NCBI RefSeq assembly: GCF_963662255.1 | Contig: NC_085071.1 | Coordinates: 6,603,833 to 6,667,832, forward strand | Reading direction: 5' to 3' | From: Cinclus cinclus | Taxonomy: Eukaryota; Chordata; Aves; Passeriformes; Cinclidae | Length of the DNA stretch: 64,000 nt | Part shown: piece by piece, positions 15,213 to 26,677 of the stretch | Layout: each line of letters begins with the position of its first letter | Numbering within the stretch: the first letter of the stretch is position 1 | Notes under the pieces: model-generated | Databases searched by the model: none | Seen by the model: only the letters and a program-made list of their open reading frames with translations | Told to the model about the DNA's origin: nothing | Made by a program: the position numbers and the translations under genes

Positions 15213-15231
15213 TTTTTTTTTCCCCCCCCCC
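15189..15231. repeat. A24-T9-C10 compound homopolymer
   Basis: Three homopolymers abut: A at 15189-15212, T at 15213-15221 and C at 15222-15231. They mark the edge of the STMN1 CpG island inside intron 1. Confidence 0.9.
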
Positions 15232-16021
15232 TCAGGGTTCGAGGGGCGCCTCTGCGGGCTCCGGGCGGGGCCGGGGAGCGGAGCGGGCCCCGCCCCCCGC
15301 GCGGCCGCAGCCAATCGCGGCCCAGGCGGCGGCGCAGGCCCCGCCCCCGGCCCGCCCCCGCCCCTCCAACCGCACCGAATTCAAACCGCCGGGGAGAGCG
15401 CGCGCGCGCCCGCGCGAGGGGGCTCGAGGGGGAGGGGGCGGGGCCAGCGCCAACATCCGGGCACCTGCCGCCCCCCGCCTCAGGTGCGGGGCCGCCCCCC
15501 CCACCCGCCTCAGCCCCTCAGGGGCGAAGGGGACGGGGAGCGCTGGGGAGCGACAGGGGCCAGGGGGCTCCCACACGGCCCTCCACGGCTCTATGGCGTC
15601 GGGCGCGGTCGCCCGGATACCGCCCCTTCCCCACTAACAATGGCGGGGAGGGGAGGGGGCGCCGCTGCCGCGGGTAGGGCGTCGCCCCTCGCTGAGGGAC
15701 AATAGACACCCCCTTCCCCTCAGCGATCGGGGCGCGAAGGGAACAGGGACACGTAAGAGGAATCCCCCCCGCCATTGTCTCCCTTGCCTTTGTCACCGCG
15801 ACGCTCCGAAAACCGGGCGGCGACGCGATGCCCGCGAGCGGGGACAAAAGCGACCGTCACCCCGAGCGCCCGCAAAGCGCCGTGCAGCTCCCCCCTCACC
15901 TTGACACCCACCCTCGGGACCCCTTCGCCGCCCGCACCAACGGGGCACCGGACCCCCGTGAAACACCGACACTTTCTGCTTTGTTCCTCCGCCTTCTGGA
16001 GACGCGGAGGGCGCAACGAAT

Positions 16022-16044
16022 GGGGGGGGGGGGGGGGGGGGGGG
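16022..16044. repeat. G23 homopolymer near STMN1 exon 1
   Basis: An unbroken run of 23 G on plus (C on minus), about 70 bp inside intron 1 from the presumed STMN1 exon 1. It has G-quadruplex potential, and its length may be unreliable in assembly. Confidence 0.9.
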
Positions 16045-16111
16045 CTCGCGGCCTCGGCCCACCCGTGCTCGCTCCCCCACCCCTCCACCGGCAGCCCCGC
16101 CGCGTACCCAC

Positions 16112-16350
16112 CTGCCCGCGCCGCCGCTCCGGCCACACTCCGCTCGCGCCCGCCCCGCCGCGCACAAAAGCGCCAAACAAAGGCACGTGACCCGCCCCGC
16201 CCCGCCCCGATTGGCCGAGCCCGCCGGCACGTGCCGCCCGTCGGGGGGGGGTTGGGGGGCTCGCGCCCACCCCTCACGAGCGCGACCCCCCCCCCCCAAT
16301 CCCCCGTCCCTGGCCGCGCGGGGCATGCCGGGAGTTGTAGTTCCGCCCCG
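16112..16350 (-). promoter_or_regulatory. STMN1 promoter and noncoding exon 1
   Basis: CpG island. On minus, ATTGG at 16210-16214 reads CCAAT. It is followed by the E-box CACGTG (16184-16189) and TTTGGCGC (16177-16170), a match to the E2F consensus, then a GC-rich exon with donor at 16111-16110. E2F control of stathmin is established in mammals. GCATGCCGGGAGTTGTAGTT at 16324-16343 matches the ZNF143/SBS promoter motif in reverse orientation. No TATA box is present. Confidence 0.7.
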
Positions 16351-16617
16351 GCGGGGGGCGGCGGCCCCCGCGCTCGGCCCGGGCCGGGCCGGGGGTGCGG
16401 GACCGAACCGCGACGCCCCCCGGTCCCCAGGGACCCTCCAGCCCCTAGAGCCCCGCGCTGGGATCCCGCTCCTGCCCCCGGAACTGCTGGAATTCCCTTT
16501 GTGTCCCGCCCCTGCGGTGGGGGGACAGGGGCATCAGGGCCGGTGCTGCTGTCAGGGGAGTCCGGCCCAAGAGCAGGAATGGTGGGAGTGGAGCTCTGGA
16601 TGGGATGACCAGAGCTG

Positions 16618-17066
16618 CGGTCACCTCATGGCCATAGTCACCTCGGGGCCGTGGTCACCACAAGAACATGGTCACCTCAGATCCATGGTCACATCAAAAC
16701 CATGGTCACATCAAAATCATGGTCATCTTATGGCCATGGTCACCTCAGATCCATGGTCACCTCAGATCCATGGTCACATCAAAATCATGGTCACCTTGGA
16801 TCCATGGTCATCTCATGGCCATGGTCACCTCATGGCCATGGTCACCTTAGATCCATGGTCACCTCATGGCCATGGTCACCTCAAAGGCACAGCCACAGAT
16901 CTTTGAGCTGTGGCTACCTCAGAGCCACGGCCACTTGCCTTGAGCCCTTGGACACCTCAGACACATGGTGACCTCTGTCAGGGCACGGCCACCTCAGGGC
17001 CACGATAACTTCAGGGCTCTTGGTCGCCATCAGGATGACCACCAAGTCCCTTTGGTTATCTCAGGG
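16618..17066. repeat. 17-bp minisatellite (CATGGTCACCTCAGATC type)
   Basis: A clear 17-bp period: near-identical units run from about 16668 to 16880, with degenerate copies on both sides. Each unit contains GGTCAC. Because 17 is coprime with 3 and the units lack stops, open frames of up to ~240 codons appear on plus; these are not genes. Confidence 0.92.
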
Positions 17067-20000
17067 TCACCACAGGAGGGTCTTTGGCCCCACAGTGTTT
17101 TGGGGACCATGCCACCCTCTCTTTTGGGGTGACACCAGCGAGCCTGAGCACATCCAGAAAAAAACCTCTCCTTTGTGCAGGTTCCATGGAATGGGCACGG
17201 TGGATCTGTCCTGGGAATGTTCCCCTCCTCAGGACAGCCCCAGGGAAGCGCCTCACTCCCAAACGTGCTTCAAACAAATCCTCTCCATATCCACACAAAC
17301 GAATCCTGTGCAATTCCCGTGGTGGTTTCCACGCTCTGGCCACACCAAGAGTCGATCCACACAAAAGGCAGATGGACACTCAACAAAATCCTCCTCTACA
17401 GCCCCAGCCCAGCATCCTCCACACCCTCAGTCCCAAAAAAAAAAAGACTTTTCTAAGACCAGCCCCCCTTGCCGTGCACCCTCTTAAACCCAAGGATTTT
17501 GCACCAAAAAGAGAGGAATCCTACCTTGCGGAAGGTTAATATTGTGACAGAAAGGCAGGAAGCTTTCAAAACAGAGATTATTTTAAACACTGGCCCTGTT
17601 TTTTGCTGATCTGACGTCTATTTCCATGGAAACCACATCCAGCCGCCGAGCTGCTGGAATTGGGAGAGGCTTCTGGGCATGGGAAGAGCCATTTTCCAGC
17701 TGTGTGGTGGAACCTTTTTTTTGTGGGATTGATGGGATCCCAGGTTCAAAATCTGCAACCTGCTTGGCCCTTTGGGATCATTCCTGGCAGCTCCGTGGCC
17801 TTCCCAGCTCCATCCCAGGGAAAACACATCCATGGCACCCACAACACACACGTGTTTTCCAAGGAAACATCTTGAGTGCTTGGATGAAACGTTGTGGGAG
17901 ACTAAGCAGCCAAAAGTCCCTGCCACCAGCCTGTGTTTCACTTTATCATTTATTAATTATCGCCAGTGCAGCCCAACAGTGTGTTGGAGGCTTTAATATT
18001 AATGCTTTTGAGTCAAATCAATGAGCTTATCCTGGGATGATCCCTGGATTTCCCAGAGGAAATGAGGCTTCCTGGGCTCAGGGCTTTTGGTCTGGTACCT
18101 GTGTGAGGGGCTTGAGTCAGTGCTCAGCCCCAGGGAGGGGAGGAGGAAATTTCCTTTACAGCCTTTGAAGGAGGGATGAAGGCTGAGAGAAAGCTCCGAG
18201 TCATGCCAGCACTTCCCAGCTGATTTTCTGGGGGGAAAAGTAAGAAAAAAAAAAAAATTAAAAAAAAAAGACCTGACTGTAGCTTACCTTCCTTTGCAGA
18301 TTGGCTTAAAAGCCAAAAATATTTCCTTTGGGTAAGAGCTCTGTTATGTAAGAGGAAACTTACTGACAGAGCTGGGAAGGGGATTTGGGATCTGCTCTCA
18401 GCTCTGGCATTTTCCATGCCCTATCTTTTCGGATGAGGCTCTTCCCCAGCCCCTTTACAGCACCTGCCACCGCTGGTTTTGATTTGAACCCAAATCTTTG
18501 AGCTCTGTTGTGACACAGAGGGAAACAAGAGCTCCCAGCAGGTGGAAAGACACTGAGGCAATCTCATTTTTTGGCCTTGTTGCAAGAAGAGTGGTTTTAT
18601 TTTTGGAGACTTTCATAAACCCCGTTTGTTTATGTGGCATTTATTTTTGTCTGATCTCGAGGAGAATGGAGTGTATGAAAAGCTTTTATTTAATTTGCAT
18701 TTGATTTGTGTTTATTGACACATTTACTGCGGTTCTAAACAGACTCTTCCCTCCTCAGCGTGTGGCTGTGGTAGTTTTTATCTACTGGATTCCTTATCGC
18801 CAACAAAAGCTTTTTTAATTTTTTTTTCTTGCTTTAATTCCAGTTTTACCACTAAGAGAGCAGGCAGCAGTGGGAGAAACATCCTCAAACAACGTGTCGC
18901 ATTTAGCCCCAAAAACAGATTGGAGAAGAAAAATGCCATTTTGACCCCAAATTTAACACCAGAATGAATTTCTGCCGGATGAATTTGTGCCTTTTGAGAA
19001 AAGTGAAGCATCACAGCAGGACCTGCAGAAGATATTCCCAGAGCAGAAAGGACAAGGGCTCTGTAAATTAGGAATGTGACCAGTGAAGAACCCGAGCTGG
19101 TGGTGACAGCACCCACCTCAAACCCTCTGTGCTCCAGGGGGCTCAACCCCACCAAAACCCAAACCTGAGACCCCTCAGCTCCATCCCAGCCCACCCTGCT
19201 CTGGGTGAAACACAAAACATCCAGGTCTCCCTCCTGGTGGGTGTGAATTTGGGATGTGACGTGATCAGATTGAGCCCAAAGATTAAAGCCTCTGCTCTGA
19301 TGTGCTTATCAAAACACCCCACAAAGAGACTGACATAATTAGGTGACAACTCAGCCCACGGCAGCTCTTTTAACTTGCAAAAATATTTAATCTCCAATAA
19401 GAAAATGTGGTTTCTGAGTATTAAATTGCCAGCCTTAAGCACTGGTGGTGGTGGAGGGACTGACAGCTTATTTGTTAATCAGAGGATGTCTCAGAGCACC
19501 TTGGTTAGTGACACTTGCAAGGCTTGGCTAGGGCTGGCAACAGCCCTGAATTAACAAAGTTCATTTTAAAACTAGAAATCCAACGTATTATGTGACCTGA
19601 TTGGATCAGTTTGAGAGATTTAATAACCAGCCTGCTGGAGGAATCAGTATTTTAAAAAAGGAGCCCAGAGGTAGAGAAGGGCTACAAGATCTCACTCAAT
19701 CCACTCAATGATCTCAGAGGGTTTTTTCCAACCTTAAAAATTCTTGATCTTCAGGTAAAAATAAAACTGTGCTTAAATCCAAACGCAGCCGAGGAGCCCA
19801 CGGAACTGAAGAACAAACCAAGGTTTTTAGGGAGTGTCTCCCTCACAATGAAAGCTTTTCCACAGGCAGGAAACGTTTAAGGTAATTGATATTTGTTTAC
19901 TGGAGGTGTTTAGGCTGGTACTATATTTATGCTGAAAAACACCATTAAGAAAATGTTCCCTTCGGAATAAATTTGCACTTCCCAGCGCGCTGGTGGAAAT

Positions 20001-23000
20001 AATTGAATTTTTGCAGATCAGACAAGTTGGTTTTTTTGAGAAATTCGCTCGAAATCTGTTAATTCCTCCTTTAAATGAGACGAGGAAAAGCGCTGAGCAC
20101 AGATGGAGATTGTGCCTGCAGCGACAGGGATGGAAATATCAATTAATTGCTTGGATATTGGGGCAACAGAGCCCTGAAATGTCACGTTCAACCCTTCAGA
20201 TGCAGCCAAGGAACTGCACCACCTGATACCCACACCTTGTGGTGAAATGAAATAAATGAAATAAAGACTTGATAAAGATATTAATGAATATAGAGGCTGC
20301 ATGAACATTATTTCCCTTCCTAAAAAAATACCCAAACACTCAGAAATGTCCACAGACCCTGGAACGAGGTCAGGGCTTCATCCCCTCTGCAGCAGGGTCT
20401 GGTGTTTCCCCTACACACACCTGCTTTTGGGGACAGCAGAATTCCCTTCCCAGCCTGCCCGTGGGTGTTTCCCATCCTTTAATCCCCGGGAAAACGGGGA
20501 TTTACATTTAATGGGGGTTCACAATCCCAACCCCCTGCCTGGTGCTCTCCCCCAGCCCTCAGCTCCCTCCGATAGACGCAGCCCCGAGCTCAGCAGCAAG
20601 AATTCCACAAGTTTCTTGGAAGCAGATGGCTGGGGAGAGGCAGGGGCGAGGGAGAGGCTCCATCACAAGCCCAACTATTATTAGAGAGCAGAGGATTCAC
20701 AGCAGCAGCTCCCAGGGCGGGTGCAGCCCTGGTGCTGGTTCCTCTCTCCATCACCGATCCCCAGGACATTCCCATCCCTGCAGGTGTGTTCTCTTCTCCT
20801 GCCTGAAACCAGGACAGGTCCATGTGGGTCTCCCCAACCCTCATGTCCAGAAAAACATTTTGGGAGCCACCCTGGAGATCTCCTCTCTCCCAACCAAGCC
20901 TGGATTCATTTCTCTGCACCCTCCCCGCTCCTCCCGTTCTGCTGCGAACCCACAAATTTTGCATTTCCATATGGAGCACCGAGAGCTCCTGCTATTCCAG
21001 GCAGCCCTTAAACATCTCGCCGAGGGCTCAAAAATAACTGTGCAGCTCTGAGCTGCATCACCCTGCCAGAGTGACAGAGCACGAGGGAGAGGAGAGGGTT
21101 TGGGATTTGGGGTTTGGGGTTTTTCCATGCACTGATTACATTCCCAGAGTGGCAGATCCAGCCAGTGCAGCTGGGATGCAGCAAAGGGGACAGTTGGGAT
21201 TCAAGCACATGGAATAGCAATGCATGGAGCAGCTATAAAATATTCAACAGCCACGGAACATTCCAGCACAGACATTTGCTGTGGATCTTTGAAAATGGAG
21301 TTGGGGGGTGGGGGGGGGGGTGTGGGTAGAGCTGGAGAGAAGCTGGGTATAGCACTAATTATTCCCCAGCTCCTAATTAGTTGCTTGAATTTAAAATATG
21401 GATTCAGTTCCACCAGCAGCTCAGCAAGCCCATTGTGCTATTAATACTTCCCTGGCGTGATATGGTTAAAAATACTCCCACCCTTTCAAGACAAAATGTG
21501 GCTTGGAAGTGTCACGAGGGGAGGAGTTGAGGGATGGAAATCCTCTTAAAGGAAAATGACTTCCCCAATATCAAATCAACAAAATGAATGGGCTTGTGAC
21601 AGCCCCCACACTGAGCCTGTTCCCACAAAGAGCAAATGGGAAAGTAATTCTCAGTGCAGAGCTCTTGGGTCACCTGAAATCAGAGCAGTTTCCCTGGCAA
21701 AAATCAGTGCACAGCCAAATGGGAGCAGTGTTTGATTTTTCAGGAGCTCTCCCACCTGGGGAACAGGTGGATTTGCAGTTCTCGAGTGCCTGGGTCCTGC
21801 AGACTCATGGAACAGGCTGAAGTTCAGGCCAAAAAGCAGAATTTTGGTGTCCTCCCTCCATAGCCAGGGAATGCAGGAGAACCCTGAGCAACAGCCACAG
21901 CTGATTTTTCCATGGAATATCTGTAGGTATTTATGGGTGGGAACCATCAGGCTCTGGAGGCCTCTCCCCACAGGATTTGTGAGCCAAGAAAATGAGTCTG
22001 GGGTGGGGGTTTGTGGATTTTTTTGGACTTCGGTCCAGATTTGTGTTTCCACATTTTAGATCCTCTCAGGACAAGGAGCAGTTCCCCTCCTGTCTCCACT
22101 GACAATTCCACATCCAAATGGGTTAATTCCTGTAATTCCTGCTCCCTTCCCCTGGAATGTCAGCAATACCAGAACAGAAACAATACCTGCACTTAACATT
22201 TGCCCCGTGCTTTTTTGATCCCTTTACCCCCCACACTAATCTGAGCCTGTGATAGATCAATATATAAATTAAAACACAAAAGAACCTGACGCATCCTCTG
22301 TGGTTGGGAGAGCAGACAAAGCCAGATTTTCTGGTGGAAAAACATCCATCTTTCGTACAATAAACCAGCAATCTGCTGCTCCACGGCAAAATCAACACCC
22401 TGAGAGGCACCCTCATGTGATGGGAAACACAAGGGCTTTGTTTTAATTAAATTAAAAATGAAAAACAATCCCCAGCCAAGGCCTCGCGTGGTGAATGTTG
22501 TCAGAGGGTCGTGAGAGCCTGAACGGGTCTGGGGGCTCTGGTGTCACCCAGGGAGGGCTCTTGACCATCTCAGCACCACGTTCTGGGGTGAAAATCTGAG
22601 CTCAAAAGTTAAAAAGGAGGATTTGGGGTCTCCTGCTCACCCAGCTCCCCACTTTCCATCCCACTGCAGGGAAAGGCAGGAGGTTCTGCCACAGGCTGAG
22701 CTCAGCCTGTCCTTCCTAACATGGGGGAAAGCTGGATCCAGCCCAAAATGCATCGTTTCAATCTGTCCCTGTGGCTTTTTCAGAGCACAGACACCTCACA
22801 CAGCCCCTTCTCTCCCTCAGTTTCCCTCCTCAGCCCTTTTTTTTCCCCTGTTTATTCAGGAATTATCCCTGGGGAAACAAGAGATGGCTCCAGCCCAAAG
22901 TGGGGCTTCTGCCACAGAGGGAAAACCACTGGAAAAATCAAATTGTGCCCCAAAAATCCCTTGGGTGTTGCTGGCTGAGGGAACAGGAGCCCTCCTGGCT

Positions 23001-24330
23001 TGTGGTGCTGCATTTTGGAGTGCAGGGAATGGGGAGAGCACAGAGCCTGCAGATCCTGAGGGTCTGTCCTGCCCCAGGGTCCGGAGTGGGAGGAATTTGG
23101 GAAGATTTAAATATGGAGCTGAATCAATCCCTCGTGACTTGGAGCATCCAGGCTCCTCAGCTCGGGGATGAGATGATAAAAATTCACTTCAAAAATCTTG
23201 ATTTTCCTTCGGGATCTCACCCAGAGCAAAGTTGTGATTTTTCCAGTGGGGGAAGAAAAAAAAAAAAACAAGAAAGCAAGCGAATCCTCAGCAATCCAAG
23301 GGATTTAGGGAATTCTGCTCAAGGAGGTGCTGCTGGGGTTGGGGCAGCACTGCACCTGTGTCCAGGCTGGTCTTTGGGGCTGGACACTGAGCCCCAGAGC
23401 TCCCACTGGGCTCAGCTGGAAGGGCTCTGCACCTCAATCCAATCCTCACCATTTTCCCTAAAAACACAAGAAAAACGGGGGGGGGGGGGAGGGTGTGGAA
23501 ATAAAATACCCAACAAAAACCACGAGAGCCTTACGGTGATTACAAGGAGGTTTAACACGTGGCTGGATTTGCATTAATTAAATCAACAGGGAAGCTCCAA
23601 TTGAGCAAATGAGGTTTTCTGTAAATGGCAGCGAGGGCTGGAGCTGGGAACTCGAGTTTGCTGCAGGGATGTGAAGGAGCTCCCAAGAGGGCAGGAGGAG
23701 AAGGAGGCTCTGAGATGTGAGGAGCTGGGGCTGTGCTGACACTGTGGGATTTCAGAGCCAGGAGTGGGAAGCTTTGGTGGGAGAGAGCAGAGAAGCCGTG
23801 GGGAAAAGGAATGTGTCCATTCATCCCCCAGCCATGCTGCAAGCACAGCTGTGAGGGGAATATCAATGGGCAGCATCCTTTGCTTGGGTTGGGTTTGGTT
23901 TGTTGGGTTTTTTGTTTGTTTGGTTGGTTTGTTTTTTGTTTTTTTTTTTCAATTTTTAAAGCCATGGGTTTGAATATCGGAGCGGGGCAGACACATTGGA
24001 ATTCTTGGCTGGAAGGGAACTCTTCCAACATCCCATCCTGCAGGTGGGGGCTCCCAGGGCCCACCCCCCAAATTAACGGGGTTGGTGCTTCCTTCCCACA
24101 TCCCTAGAGAAACAAAATCCCTCTGGATTTAGGGCTGTAAAACCCCAGAGTTCATATTCAAACTCAAACCTCTGCTGGAGGTAGATCCCCTCCTGGGATA
24201 ACCTTTAACCTCTGCTTTTTTGCCACAAAACCACCCAGGGTGGCACAGGCAGCCCAGGACACCCCAGACAATCCTGTTCTGGCCCTGGGGATGATCTCAG
24301 TCCCTGCCTGGGAAGCACCAGCTCCAGCCT
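17067..24330. other. Gene-free interval between STMN1 and PAFAH2
   Basis: No coding exon, RNA gene or long repeat was recognised apart from the listed elements. AT-rich blocks at about 17935-18030 and 19480-20140 contain homeodomain-like TAATTA and forkhead-like TGTTTAC words and stand out from the GC-rich surroundings; they could be regulatory. Low-complexity T/G sequence lies at 23880-23955. Confidence 0.6.
19700..19755 (+). mobile_element. CR1 LINE 3' terminus
   Basis: A short stretch matching the CR1 3' end on plus: CTCAATGATCTCAGAGGG followed by TTCCAACCTTAAAAATTCTT. It is a heavily truncated copy. Confidence 0.6.
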
Positions 24331-24580
24331 TCCCTTCCCTTCCCTTCCCTTCCCTTCCCTTCCCTTCCCTTCCCTTCCCTTCCCTTCCCTTCCCTTCCCT
24401 TCCCTTCCCTTCCCTTCCCTTCCCTTCCCTTCCCTTCCCTTCCCTTCCCTTCCCTTCCCTTCCCTTCCCTTCCCTTCCCTTCCCTTCCCTTCCCTTCCCT
24501 TCCCTTCCCTTCCCTTCCCTTCCCTTCCCTTCCCTTCCCTTCCCTTCCCTTCCCTTCCCTTCCCTTCCCTTCCCTTCCCT
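24331..24580. repeat. Perfect (TCCCT)50 pentanucleotide array
   Basis: Exactly 250 bp (50 units) without an interruption; partial units extend to about 24328 and 24582. It is a pure polypyrimidine/polypurine tract; the minus strand is (GGGAA)n. The translated LPFPS/REGKG repeats on the two strands are artefacts. Confidence 0.98.
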
Positions 24581-24634
24581 TCTCCCAGCTCCAGCAGAGC
24601 TCTCCCAGCGAGCTGGGGTGTCAGGGTGTGGGGA

Positions 24635-25095
24635 TGTGCTGGCTTTAGGCTGGGACAGGGTTAATTTCTGTGCTGGGGCTGTGTTTGGGTTACAAAGAGG
24701 TTTTGTTGTGTTTGAGCAGCCTCTGAACAGTGCCAAGGTCTCTCCTGCTCCTCGTGTCACTCCCAGGGACCAGGCTGGGGGTGCACGGGGAATTTGGAGG
24801 GGACACAGCAGGGACAGGTGACCCCGACTGACCCCGCTCAGGACCCCCCAGACCACGCTCAGGATGGAAACCAGGAGGAAGAAGGATGAAGGGGGGAACT
24901 CTGGGGGTGATGGGTTTGTCTCCCCAGCTCACCTTCAGAAGTGGCTGAACCCATGGGAAGCAGGGAATGAATTCCTGCCTTTCCCCTGCTTGTACACACA
25001 GTTTTTGGTTTCCCTATTAAACTGTCTTGAGCTCAACCCACAGGTTCCCTCAGCTCCCTGATTGTCTCCCCCATCCCAGCGTGGGGCTGGGACTG
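24635..25095 (+). mobile_element. Degraded solo LTR, avian ERVL-like
   Basis: About 460 bp resembling the common avian ERVL-type LTR. It starts TGTGCTGGCTTTAGGCTGGG. Further landmarks are CCAGGCTGGGGGTGCACG, GGACAGGTGACCCCGACTGA, GTCTCCCCAGCTCACC, CCATGGGAAGCAGGGAATGA and CTATTAAACTGTCTTGAGC (ATTAAA poly(A)-type signal), ending near CTCCCCCATCCCAGCG. No gag, pol or env sequence flanks it, so it is a solo LTR. The right boundary is uncertain. Confidence 0.8.
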
Positions 25096-26621
25096 GGGCA
25101 CGCCAGGGAAACCTTCCCGGGATTTGTGCAGCATCCTTCACCCCCGGCTGCTGCTCTGATGGAGATCGGGAGCATCGCGAGGGAGCCTGGGCGAGGAGAT
25201 GGCTCCGGGCTGGATTTTAGAGAGAACCGGTGAATGAGGACAATGCCCTGCGAGGGCTCCTGCACCATCCATCCCGCAGAAAACAGCGACAGGAGGGTGT
25301 CTGCCCTGCCCCAGCACCCTCGGGGCATTTTTTTTTTTTAACTCTTTTCTGGCAGGATTTTTCCCAAAACCAGTGTGGGAGGGTGGTGCTGGCCAGCTCT
25401 GGAGCGGGGAGCAGAGGGATGTGGGGCTGGACAGGAGGAATGAGCAGCTCCCCGAGAACCGAAGGGTTAACAGATGCCGGAGCCCCCCTGAGCAGAGTGT
25501 GCCACCCCCTCCCGAAAGCCTTTACATAAGAATTTCCAGCCTGTCTCAGCTGTGCCACCTCCGTGGCTGCCAGCGCCGAGCCGGGCCCGCTGATCCCGGC
25601 AGGAAAATGGGATTTGATTTCTGCACCAGGCACTGTCTCTCACTGTTCAACCGGGACCTGTCGGGCTGAGCCGCACGATTTGTCACATCCAGCGACCTTG
25701 AATGTCCCCCAGCCTAAGCCCAGGGCTAGACACGCTGGTTTAGGTGTAAAACACTTAAAAATATAATATCTGGAAGGCTTAAAAGCAGCAGGGTCCTGTG
25801 GTTTTGTTCACGTCAGTCCTTTGTGTGTCACTGGAGGAGGCGTTGAAAGATGATGTCCTGTCAGCTCAGGATGTCCCCTGTGCTGCTGCAGGTGCTGTGC
25901 CTGGCCCCCCAGGCCATCCCGGAGCATCCCAAACCCCAGCGCTCGCCCTTCATTCCTTCCCCTGGAGGTGAGGACATCGCCGTCGCTGTGGCACTCCAGC
26001 GAGATGTTGCTTTTCCATTTCCGATACATTTCCAGCGCTCTTCCATTCCCTCCTGCGCTGGGAACGGGCTTTGCTGGCTCTCTTGTCGCCCACTGTCGCC
26101 TGCAGCTCCTGTCCGGGACGGCAGGAGCCAGCACCGCGTGTCCCCCAGGAGCTGGGGACAATGCAGGGGCACATGGTGCGGCAGGACCGGGCTCTCCGCA
26201 CGATAAATCCCCGCAGCTCTCCCGGCTCCAGCCCTTCCTCGGGATGCCTGAGGATCGGACGCCCCCAAAAAGCATCCCTGGTGTGCCCCGGAATGTGCTG
26301 CAGGCGCTTCCAGAGCTTTATTTCCCCCGGCAGCATTGCTGCTGGTGCTGCACAGCCAGGCTGGGCTGCTTCCCTTCCACCCCCGGCGCTGATCCCAGTC
26401 CCCATCCCACAGCCCGGCACCACCGGGATGCTCAGAGACTCCTCCTTCCAGTCAGCCTGCTGAAAACCATCCTCCTTCCTTCCCCCTGCAGAGTTTAGGC
26501 GTGCAGTCAGCCATCTGCACGGCTTTCCAGGACAATTATGGGATTTTCCTTACCTTTGTGCTTGGAGCCCTGGTGCTGCATCTTTTTTTGGCGTGGTTGA
26601 ACCACCCCCAACTCACAGTGA
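25096..26621. other. Gene-free interval downstream of PAFAH2
   Basis: No recognisable gene. It is moderately GC-rich and open in several frames, but no conserved protein motif or consistent splice structure was seen. Confidence 0.5.
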
Positions 26622-26660
26622 AGCTGGGGATGGTCTTTAAAGGCCCTTCCAACCCAAGCC
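26622..26660 (+). mobile_element. CR1 LINE 3' tail remnant
   Basis: GATGGTCTTTAAAGGCCCTT and CCAACCCAAGCC match the terminal part of avian CR1 on plus. It sits 10-50 bp beyond the PAFAH2 stop codon, antisense to that gene. Confidence 0.7.
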
Positions 26661-26670
26661 CCTCTGTGCT

Positions 26671-26677
26671 TTTATTA
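26671..26677 (-). terminator. PAFAH2 stop codon overlapping AATAAA
   Basis: Minus strand reads TAATAAA. The in-frame PAFAH2 stop TAA (26677-26675) overlaps the hexamer AATAAA (26676-26671). If this signal is used, the 3' UTR is only about 15-30 nt. Confidence 0.6.

Noticed and set aside
16187..16906. 239-codon frame with MVTSDPWS-like repeats
   Set aside because: Translation of the 17-bp minisatellite, open in all plus frames because units lack stops.
24164..24856. 230-codon REGKG repeat frame on minus and LPFPS frame on plus
   Set aside because: Translation of the TCCCT array and LTR; no start context or homology.
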